64,000 nt of DNA from Anthonomus grandis grandis (lineage: Eukaryota > Arthropoda > Insecta > Coleoptera > Curculionidae), in assembly GCF_022605725.1 (NCBI RefSeq), contig NC_065551.1, positions 3,410,001-3,474,000 on the forward strand. The letters run 5' to 3'. This document shows positions 55,390-64,000 of the stretch, one piece after another (position 1 is the stretch's first letter; the number at the start of each line of letters is the position of its first letter). The translations under genes and the position numbers were made by a program. The notes beneath the pieces were generated by a model. It did no database searches and was not told where the DNA came from. It was given only the letters and a program-made list of their open reading frames with translations.

Positions 55390-57274
55390 GTTGAGCTCTC
55401 TTTAATGCAAGGAAATTGAGCACAATCTGGCAACGTCACCAAGGCCATCACCAAAAGTTTCGCTGCACAGTAAGCAGTGGAACTTGGAATCCCAGATAAT
55501 TGTTATTACAAATATGCATGAACACCGCCAAAAAAAGTAAACATGCAAATAAGCACTTATTGTTTTACAAGTAAAAACATAAGAATGAAAATGGCCGTCA
55601 ATAGCCTGGTAAAGATTGCACTATAATTATTAACAGAATATCCTTTTTACTTATTAAACTTTGCAAAAAACTCTGCTTTTAAACATTTTCAAGGAGTAAA
55701 TAATATTGTGATGTTTACGATCACCAACGTTATAAGACCCATGACACAAGTGGTGTCATTGGTGTCAGTGGTGTTATCACCTCATTACAGTGTTTCTCCC
55801 CTTTTTAAAGTCAGAAATTCGCATTCAGAGAATAAATTTTCTCATTCAAAAAATATTGGAAGTATAACTAGTTCTTGGACACTTCCTTTTTAGTAATCTA
55901 AGGAATATTAAAACGATCTTGAACTTTTTCATAATATCTTTTATTACTTAAATTTAAGCCTGGATTGCACCACCACCTAGCCTAATAGTTATTTTAACAG
56001 AAGTAATAAATAATTTACAACAGAACATTATGGAAGTATAAAAACTCAAAGAAGTGTCTACCACTCTTAATCGCGATATGTCTATTTATTAAGTATTTAT
56101 ACACGTTTATTATTATCAGTATCAATCTTCGATTTTTAAGTGTTCACAGGATGGATCAAAAACCCCACAGGAAAACTAGCTAAATACTCATTGTTTTGAC
56201 CCACCCTGTAGATTTCATCCAATGCGTGTTCCCTTATAAATCTGATATGAAACTTTTATTATATAAATAAATCCATATTTATAGTTACATATAAAAAGGC
56301 TATAAACAAAACTATCTGAGCAAAATAATTATTTGAATAACTATATTATATCTTTTTTAGTGCCCCTAATTTATGATAGTAGAATTTTCAACCCTGTACA
56401 AAATGAACGTTTATAATATACAAAATTTCGATAAATATCACCTAAGACTTTCAAGATATAAATATTGCTGAAAAAAGAAATTCACTTGATATGCTAAACG
56501 GATTTATAACCCCTTACATTATACGTACATTTTCTTAGTCTAACTGTCAACAATTGTCAGATTCAATTTATTTTATAAGACTAATCTGATTGATTTGGCA
56601 ACAGTTTCAGGCCCAGGATTATCGTACACTGGGATTAAATTCTAAGTTTTGGTTCACTCATTAAGAAAAATGTTCAAGATAGGGAAAATTTTACATATTA
56701 CCCCGATAATTAAAAAAAATCTTGTATTTTTTTTGTATCACAGTTTTTATTTAGCGTATCCAAAATTAGGGCATATACGGACAATTCCTAATTTTCAATA
56801 TTTTATGTTGATTATAATGAAAAAATGTAAACGAGCATAGCGAGAAAGTAAAAAAAACAAAAGATCCCGAGATTAAATTTGTTTTAATGATGTTGAACTA
56901 ATTTTATGTTGTGTCACAATATTTATTTTTATTTTTATACCGTTGGTGGCGTTTTTAAAAAAATGTAATACTTTAACTATTTTTAATTTTAAACTTGCGA
57001 TTTTATGAAAATAACTTTTTATCCCTCTTTGTTTTTTTTTTTTTTTTTTTTTTTTAAATGGAACACATTCTATATTATACTTTTTGTATATTTTTTATAA
57101 AATTCTAGGCATATTTTATGTAAATGTATAATACTCCAAGCCTCACAGTTCTTTAATTATTTTAGATTTAATGTAAAAAATTATGTTAGCAAGCCGACAC
57201 ATAATAACGAATTGCTTCTAAAAAGATGCTTTTAATTCGAGGTTGGAGCATTTCTGGAAGAATTCACTGGTGGA
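55390..57274. other. AT-rich DNA with mariner-type termini and a T-run
   Basis: ACCCACCCTGTAG near 56200 and CAACCCTGTAC near 56390 resemble CACCCTGTA ends of mariner-derived elements, but no pair can be defined. A run of about 26 T residues lies at 57031-57056. No gene is recognised. Confidence 0.4.
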
Positions 57275-57311
57275 CTATATATATGTGTATATATTATACA
57301 CATATATATAG
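57275..57311. repeat. Perfect 17 bp hairpin (TATA-rich)
   Basis: CTATATATATGTGTATA is mirrored exactly after a 3 bp loop. It lies at the left of sequence that looks like mariner terminal DNA. Confidence 0.8.
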
Positions 57312-58297
57312 CTGGGTGACACAGCAAAAGGGAACACTTTGTTACTTTTCAAGATAAATAAATGAAATTTGGTATATCGATAGAATAGTTATAAGAGCAT
57401 CTTTTGACATATTCTATTGTTTTCCATCACTTCCGGCTTAACAGGAAATGACACTAACTTTCTTATTTTAAATGGGACACTTGGTATATTATTACGTATT
57501 TCGATAAAAAATTATATTCTGAAAACAATGATACTGTATTTCCTACTTTTTGTTTTATAATCATAGAAAAAATATTTTTTTAAATTTTAAAATAGGGTGC
57601 GATGAATGCGTTTAAATTTTAAATTTTTAATTAAATAATCACGGAAAAATAGTTTTCATTGCATTTTATGACTTAAATTTTTTACACGCCTATGTAAACT
57701 GTCCAAACCATTAATTTTGGCATTTACTTAATTTTTTTGAATAGCACAGTATTGGAAACAACCACTTTTAAAATTCGGTTTCTTTTTCCCAATAATTTAA
57801 TATGATTATCTTTTAACCCATTAGTGCGTAGGGTACCTTAAAAGGGACGCCACTGGTTTCAAGCACATGCGCACTTCTAATGTTTTCATAACCTCGTGCA
57901 TTTGTCTAGACGTTCGCTATTTGTTGTAAAATCAGTTCATGTGCAGAAATCGAAGATAGCGTTTTGATTTTGTATTTTTATGTGACCATGGATCCGGAAC
58001 TTTACTCTACTCGAAATGGAGGGTAAAGAAATTCAGTAAATATGTTTGAGGTTAGAATCATTATACAATTTTGTCTGCAAAACAAACATGTGTTATTGTT
58101 TTCTTAGACATAAATATTTGTTCTGTCCCTTATAAGGGACTCAGTATAATTCTACATATTTGTTGTGTCTATACAGTGCGAACGTAAAGGTTGGAATAAA
58201 TTCATTTAAAATTCAGGGGTATGTTCAAAAAAAAAACGCTCGGACATGTCGATTTTTATTTTTAACTGCGGGTTTTCTTACTATAATTTTATGTATA

Positions 58298-59967
58298 CAG
58301 GGTGGCCCAAAAATAAGTTACGGTCATCCACGTAATTTTTTTAAATGTAAACACCTATTTTTTATTTTAGATTTAGGTTCTACATCAAATTCTAAGTACA
58401 TTTCATGTACCATGTCCTATACCTAAACTCGACCGTTGACGATTGAACACAATAAAAGGCTATTTTTGGAAGAGTTATTTATATCAAGCAACCTATCAGT
58501 TATTGTTTGGTTATTTACATTTGTGGTTGGTGTTTTTGATTGTTAACTTGTCACAATTTGTTGAAATCAAATAATTTTGAGTGAATTTAGTTTGATTTAG
58601 ATGCCTAAGCAAAGTTTTGCTTGTGTTAAGTTTATCAAAAGATAAAATTAAAATTTCAAAAAATTGTACGTCTTAGTGAGCGAGAGCGAATAGAGATTTT
58701 GATGATGATTGGTTATGGAAACAGGATGTGCACTCAGATGGAAGTCTGTGAAATTTATCATGCCAAGTATCCTGATAGGCCACGTATATCTCAAAGTACT
58801 GTCAGTAAAATAGAACAGAAATATCGGGATTTGGGTCATGTCAGGGATAATTATATGAAAGGTCGGTCAAGTATATCAGAAGAGAAGCAACTAAATGTTT
58901 TGCTGGCAGTTGAAGAAGATTGCCATAAAACGACTCGCAATATTGCGTTAGAAAATCAGATATCCCAGACATCCGTCGTTAAGTATTTAAGTATAAATAA
59001 ATGGCACTATTACTATTTAGGTATAAATAAAAGGTACAAATGAAGATGACCCAGATAGGCGTTTAGAATTTTGTGAGAGACTTATGGACTTGTGCCATGC
59101 TAATCCACAATTTTCAAAAAAAATTGTATTTTCTGATGAGGCAACGTTTTGTCTTTATGGTAGTGTAAACCGGCAAAACTGCCGATATTGGGCTATTGAA
59201 AATCCGCACTGGATGATGGAGTGCCACAGCCAAGTCTCTCAAAAAGTAAATGTTTAAGCGGGGGTGATTGAAAACAGGGTTATAGGGCCCTTTTTCTTTG
59301 AGGGATACTTGAATGGTGAGAGGTATTTAGAGTTTTTAGAAAATGACTTGGTTCCATGCCTTGCCACTTTATACCCCGATCCAGAAGACTCGGATATATT
59401 AGATAATTCCTTATGGTATCAGCAAGATGGAGCTCCAGCCCATTACACTCGTTCCGTGCGCCAGTACCTGGATACCGTTTTCCCTGAACGTTGGATTGGT
59501 CGGAGGGGTGCAATTGAATGGCCGGCCAGATCGCCGGATCTGACTCCTTTAGATTTTTTTTTGTGGGGGTATCTTAAGTCCAAAGTTTATGGTAATCGGC
59601 CAAACAACATTGAAGACTTAAAAATTAGAATAACGAAAGAAATAAGATTGATAGAACCTTCTGTTATCGATAACGTTTTACAAGAATTTCAGCATCGACT
59701 GGGATATTGCCAAGAGGTTCGTGGCAGCCATTTTCAATACTTAATAAATTAATTAAAATATTTTTATGTATTCTTGCTTGATATAAATAACTCTTCCAAA
59801 AATAGCCTTTTATTGTGTTCAATCGTCAACGGTCGAGTTTAGGTATAGGACATGGTACATGAAATGTACTTAGAATTTGATGTAGAACCTAAATCTAAAA
59901 TAAAAAATAGGTGTTTACATTTAAAAAAATTACGTTGATGACCGTAACTTATTTTTGGGCCACCCTG
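58298..59967 (+). mobile_element. Mariner-type element nested in the MITE (1670 bp)
   Basis: The ends CAGGGTGGCCCAAAAATAAG and its complement border inverted repeats of about 190 bp with very few differences. TA flanks both sides, and the target was the central TA of the MITE palindrome. It carries the transposase remnant at 58642-59752. Confidence 0.9.
58642..59752 (+). pseudogene. Mariner-type transposase, DD41D, two breaks
   Basis: The N-terminal HTH (ERIEILMMIGYGN, VCEIYHAKYPDRP, then a second HTH near RNIALENQISQTSV) is followed by a frameshift at about 59040. The catalytic part shows VFSDEATFCLYG (first Asp), an in-frame TAA at 59256 where VNVWAG is expected, WYQQDGAPAHYTRSV (second Asp) and WPARSPDLTPLDFFLWG (third Asp, 41 residues on). 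The end GSHFQYLIN is intact. Confidence 0.85.
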
Positions 59968-62053
59968 TATACATAAAATTATAGTAAGAAAACCCGCAGT
60001 TAAAAATAAAAATCGACATGTCCGAGCGTTTTTTTTTTAAACATACCCCTGAATTTTAAATGAATTTATTCCAACCTTTACGTTCGCACTGTATATCTAT
60101 AGACACAATCCTCAGTATAATTCGTAATTCGTATTTTGCAGATTATCTCTGCATGAATTGCAGACATCATTTGAAGAAAATGACGGTGAAGTTCAACAAA
60201 ATCTTGATGTTTACATTGGAATTCCTGATGACCTAGACGAAGACACAGAAGAACAGCGACAGCTCTGATGATGAGCATATCAGAGATGTAAATCGCTTAT
60301 GCCGTGGAATACTTCAGCAGAATTGTGAAGTAAGAGCCAGAAAACAAAATGATTTTGACGAAGAAGATCTAGTTCCTCTAGCCCAACTATTTCCAAAGTC
60401 TAAGGGTTTATCTCGTCAAACCTAATGAACAAGATGATTTTGGTGAAGAAGATCTAATACCTTTAGCAGATCTGCTTTCTAAACCTGGGTCAAGTATAAG
60501 TCAAGGCAATTCTTCGATTAGCAAAATCCGTTAGATTTTTTAAAACTGTTTTTCGATGAAGATCTCACATCGAAAATTGTTGAGGAAACCAATAAATACG
60601 GCCAACAAAAAAATAAGGAGCGAAATTTCTCAAAAGAATTATGAGTACTTGCTTGTATGCTGTATGCTTCCTTCAGGTTATGCAAAATATCCGAACAAGA
60701 GGATGTTTTGGAATCCAACAGAAGATATACCAAACATTTTAAAAAATAGCATGCGACTAAATAGATTTGAAGTGTTACTTCGCCACATCCATTTCAACGC
60801 TAATGCTAATTTTGATCGGACTGACCGGCTTTACAAAATTCGCCCTCTACTGAACTCACGAATGAGAATTTCAAAAAACACGGAGGTTTGGATGAACATC
60901 TTTCAATTGATGAAAGCATGATACCCTACTATGGCAAACACTATGCCAAAGAGTACATCAAGGGCAAGCTGATAAGATTCGGCTTCAAAAACTGGGCTCT
61001 ATGCAGTAGTAATAGGTACATGATTTCTTTATGATGATTTCTTTCTTTATGAGATTTACACTGGCAAATCAGATGCAGAAAAAGTTTTTGGTCTTGGTGG
61101 AGACGTGGTTATGTCCTTACTACATAAATCGGAAGTGCCTTCTAACCAGGGATATAAACATTTTTTTGATAATTATTTTATAAGCCTGAGTTTACTGAAC
61201 CATCTCTCGGAAAATAAAATTTTTGCAACGGCAACAGTAAGAGAGATTCGAACGGAAAAGTGTCCATTTCCTGTACTTCATGGAAATCAAAACCAAGGGG
61301 AAGCCACAGTTTTGTTTCTTGTGATAACGTTACTTTTGTTCAATGGAAGGACAACAAGGTTGTGACATTGGGTACCAACTTCGGAAGTAATGATATTGTT
61401 ACCACATCTAGATGGTGTAAGGAAACTAAAACTAAAAAACAAATTCCACAACCAAAAATTATAGCTGGATACAATAAACACATGGGAGAAGTTGATAAAA
61501 TGGATGGGCTGATTGATTTGTATAGGACAAGAATGCGACAGCGAAAATGGTATTGGCCAATAGTTTCATATTTATTAGATGCAGGCATCTCAAATGGCTG
61601 GGTGCTTATGAAAAAGCTAAGACCAAATGATGCAAATTGTGCCTCCTTACTAGAATTTCGGTTTAAGTTTTTTACAGTCCTATTTTAAAAAACCAAGTAG
61701 AGGAAAAACTACGCTTCCAGTTCATAAAGCCTCTAGATTTGATAATATAGGACATTTAATTCGGTACAATGAATCTGATCGAAGGTACCAAGTATGCAAG
61801 AAGAAAAGTAACTTTATATGTGTAAAATGTGACTGTGGACTTCATCCAAAAAATTGTTTCGAAAATTACCATATAAACTAAATAATATTAATTTTATGTA
61901 TTTTATGCATGGAGTCCCTTTTGAGGGACGGATCATAACACACTAATAAAAACTAATATTTGATTTTTGTATTTTTTTTATATCTTATTTAAGTCACTTA
62001 ACTAATTCATAAAGAAAAAATACATAAAAAACAATTTTTATAAGTTTGCACTA

Positions 62054-62766
62054 ATGGGTTGATAAATAAGCCCATAAGGAGAAAAAAACTAATACACATA
62101 AATAAACGCATTTAATGAATAAAAATAGCATAGAAGACTTTGATTTCTTGAATGGCTGCATTTTAACGCGTTCTTCATTTATTTTTCAATTGACATAATA
62201 CATGACATCTTGTTAAGCTCAATTTTTATTTGTTTAAATAAATTTGCTAATATTTGAAATGTTTAACAAAGAAGAAAATATTGATATGCCGTACATTATA
62301 TTCCCGTGCATATCTACTTTCATTCGACAAGAAGGTGGTCGCTTCGAACAATACATGTAAACAGTTTTGTATTAAAACAATTTATAAACCTCAAATTTTT
62401 TCTGTTTGTTTACCGTTTGTGTGTACCTATGTTATGTTAGGTAAATGTTAAATAAAATATGTAGTATTAAGATATTGAAAAAAGTATTATATTGAAAAAT
62501 TTATTCTTTTATTCTCAAATAGTAATATAACGTTTGACGAAATATGATGTGTTATGTCACTTGAAAAAAATATGCACGAGTGTCATTACAATGCTTCCTG
62601 TTCGTTCATTTTTGTAAATTAGCTTTTTTTTTTTATGGGCTTATTTATCAACCGATTTAAAAAATAATCATATCAAATTATTGAGAGAAAGAAACCGCAT
62701 TTCAAAAATGGCTGTTCCCAATAATGTGCTATTTAAAAAAATCATGTAAATGCCAAAATTAATTAT
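62054..62766. repeat. Inverted-repeat element interrupted by the piggyBac
   Basis: The sequence GGTTGATAAATAAGCCCATAA at the right edge of the piggyBac recurs inverted at about 62635-62657. The match then continues to the left of the piggyBac: 62665-62766 is the inverse of 57709-57812. The piggyBac therefore landed in the left arm of this element. A weak frame near 62259-62370 (MFNKEENIDM...) resembles the HTH start of a mariner-type transposase. Confidence 0.55.
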
Positions 62767-62799
62767 TTGGATTATATAGAATTATTAATAATGCCAGAG

Positions 62800-63085
62800 T
62801 AGTTAGGGAATATCTATCAACTAGATTTTTAAGAAGACATATCAGTACATATTCCAGAATACAATGGCCAGCACGTTCCGCCGACATTACTCCCTTAGAT
62901 TTCTTTTTTTGAGGGTATGTTGAAAATTACGTTTACAAGAATAATTTTAAAACCGAAGAAGTAGTTCGAGGCTTTTGAAAGTATGTAACACCAATGATGC
63001 TCAATAATGTGTTGGAATCCACGATAAGAAGATGCTATTTATGCTTAGAAAATAAGGGAACTCTTTTTGAACATTTACTACCGAC
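62800..63085 (+). pseudogene. Mariner-type transposase C-terminal fragment
   Basis: RFLRRHISTYSRIQWPARSADITPLDFFF holds the region of the third catalytic Asp. After a stop it continues GYVENYVYKNNFKTEE and ends with KGTLFEHLLPT, as in the better copies. The N-terminal part is missing or displaced by the inverted-repeat element just upstream. Confidence 0.7.
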
Positions 63086-63415
63086 GTAGATTCTTCTATT
63101 TTGTAATTTTTTATTGGTTATTTATTATTAGTGTTTGTACTCACGTTATGTAGTATTATTGTTTGTTAAAGTTGTTGAGTAGATTTATTAGCCAGCGTTA
63201 AATTGATTGTACTGAGTTTTAGGCACGAAAACATGAAAAAGCATGTCTCTATAATAACCAATTTTTTCCAAAGCCTACTTTCTGCTGAGGCATCGAAGAT
63301 ATTTAATATTGCTTGAAGATATTTAGTAATTCTAGTTGCGATCCTATAGGTTTGAAATCTTGAGTTTAGTTGTGGGATGGGATCGAAGGAATAAAAACAA
63401 ACGTCACTTTATGTA
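63086..63415. other. AT-rich stretch without a recognised gene
   Basis: No domain or clear repeat was found between the transposase fragment and the hammerhead-like motif. Confidence 0.4.
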
Positions 63416-63462
63416 CTGGCCAACGTTTCGCAATAATTTTATTGCTTCATCAGGGCCCTAAG
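63416..63462 (-). ncRNA. Hammerhead ribozyme-like motif
   Basis: On the - strand CTGATGA (63453-63447) is followed by a strong stem II, GCAATAA paired with TTATTGC, then GAAAC, GTT and GGCC. GGGCC before the core can pair with GGCC after it as helix I. Cleavage would fall after GTT. All core bases are present. No related copy of the surrounding element is in the window, so its host element is unknown (Penelope-like or a non-autonomous relative). Confidence 0.65.
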
Positions 63463-64000
63463 GTAACAAAAAAGACACAATAAAAAGGATTATTATATAT
63501 AAACAAAATTTAACTTTTTGGGGTTATGTTGATACCACCAAAAAAGAAAAAAACAGAAAAACAAAAAAAAAAAAAAAAAAAAACAACAAAATCTTAGATT
63601 TGAAATAAAAAAATTACACAACAAAAAAAAAATGATAAAATTGCTTACATAACAGTGTGATTTTGCTTGTCATAAAAAATCATGTTTACAAGACACACAG
63701 GTAACATAGAATATATAAAATATTGTTTTTTTAACAAAAACGGTTTAAATTGATGGGTTGTATCACAGACAGTTGCTTTAAAATTGATTCTACGGTGTAC
63801 AATAATAATTTAGCATCTAGCCAGAAAAACCGGGTATGCGAGAACACAATAGACGCATTCTTTTTAGTCATAAGAACCAAAACAGTCCCAAAAGTTTACA
63901 TTTTGATTTGATCTATTAGATTAAAATAAGAGGAACTTAGATTGTCTATATCCGTTCTTTTATTTACCGCATTATTATGTTTTTTTATGTTTATCATTTC
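63463..64000. other. AT-rich end of the window with an A-run
   Basis: A long A-run at about 63567-63583 lies in lysine-codon-like sequence. No gene is recognised. Confidence 0.5.

Larger units (their letters stand above)
58174..60091. mobile_element. Palindromic MITE split at its centre
   Basis: Two 124 bp arms (58174-58297 and 59968-60091) are inverted copies starting CAGTGCGAACG. TA stands on both outer sides (58172-58173 and 60092-60093). Without the inner element the arms would form one palindrome of about 246 bp centred on ATGTATATACAT. There is no coding capacity in the arms. Confidence 0.85.
57988..61881 (+). pseudogene. piggyBac transposase, two exons, decayed
   Basis: Exon 1 starts at 57988 (MDPELYSTRNG) and ends at a GGTAAAG donor near 58021. 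Exon 2 follows the acceptor GTATTTTGCAG at about 60140. Its intron holds the MITE and mariner insertions, which may explain why they were tolerated. Exon 2 pieces in order: NPLDFLKLFFDEDL, LLPSGYAKYPNKRMFWNPTED-like, RFEVLLRHIHFNAN, EHLSIDESMIPYYG (first catalytic Asp), FFDNYFISL (second), VQWKDNKVV, GEVDKMDGLIDLYR (third) and a Cys-rich tail (YQVCKKKSNFICVKC). Several frameshifts after 60420, 60880 and 61280 disable it. Confidence 0.8.
57817..62058 (+). mobile_element. piggyBac element carrying nested insertions
   Basis: The left TTAA (57813-57816) is followed by CCCATTAGTGCG. The right end reads GCACTAATGGG and stops at 62058. Subterminal palindromes GTCCCTTATAAGGGAC (58125-58140) and GTCCCTTTTGAGGGAC (61914-61929) mark both sides. 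The right TTAA is not intact (TTGA). Inside, a palindromic MITE with a mariner-type element occupies 58174-60091. Confidence 0.85.

Noticed and set aside
1..64000. CRISPR arrays, bacterial operons, ribosome binding sites
   Set aside because: No regularly spaced short direct repeats were seen, and the spliced genes show that this is a eukaryotic sequence.

Overview
This 64 kb window looks like a piece of an insect nuclear genome, probably a beetle or another transposon-rich arthropod. It is AT-rich, it holds one spliced eukaryotic housekeeping gene, and nearly everything else is transposable-element sequence of families typical of arthropods. The species cannot be fixed from the sequence alone.

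The only host gene I can assemble completely is CCT4, the delta subunit of the cytosolic chaperonin TRiC/CCT. It is on the + strand in three coding exons (16961-17143, 26369-26546, 36734-37977). The splice phases agree and give 534 residues. Its two introns are 9.2 and 10.2 kb and are filled with transposon debris on both strands. A second host-derived piece is the first coding exon of an SRSF3/SRSF7-like splicing factor at 14798-15016. It is cut off inside the RRM by a 300 bp repeat and lies next to a truncated Ty3/gypsy element.

Layout: 0.5-3.2 kb, a decayed PIF/Harbinger transposon whose transposase and MADF companion gene have interlocked exons on opposite strands. 3.5-6.9 kb, a decayed hAT element with a LINE piece inside it. 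7.1-8.3 kb, mariner-type remnants. 8.4-16.1 kb, a LINE split by a 6.85 kb composite insert that contains 300 bp inverted repeats, a gypsy element with intact pol, the splicing-factor exon and a 327 bp fold-back. 17-38 kb, CCT4 with its transposon-filled introns. 38.3-38.8 kb, a 5'-truncated LINE with target duplication. 39.1-41.3 kb, a Harbinger derivative encoding a Myb/SANT-like protein, inside LTR-like sequence. 41.5-43.1 kb, a piggyBac end joined to LINE sequence. 44.1-44.9 kb, an element with inverted ends, hammerhead-like motifs and a tRNA-like core. 45.3-48.1 kb, a young mariner-type element with 0.6 kb inverted repeats. 49.3-55.4 kb, one LINE nested in another. 57.3-63.1 kb, a multi-layer nest: a mariner-type element sits in a palindromic MITE, which sits in the intron of a piggyBac, which sits in another inverted-repeat element.

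Three mariner-type elements share the terminus CAGGGTG, and all three have 41 residues between the second and third catalytic aspartates. The most unusual items are the interlocked Harbinger genes, the captured splicing-factor exon with its hairpin-rich inverted repeats, the hammerhead-like motifs, and a decayed gene of an RNase H-like family that I cannot name. There is no operon logic here: apart from CCT4 the window records successive nested insertions.
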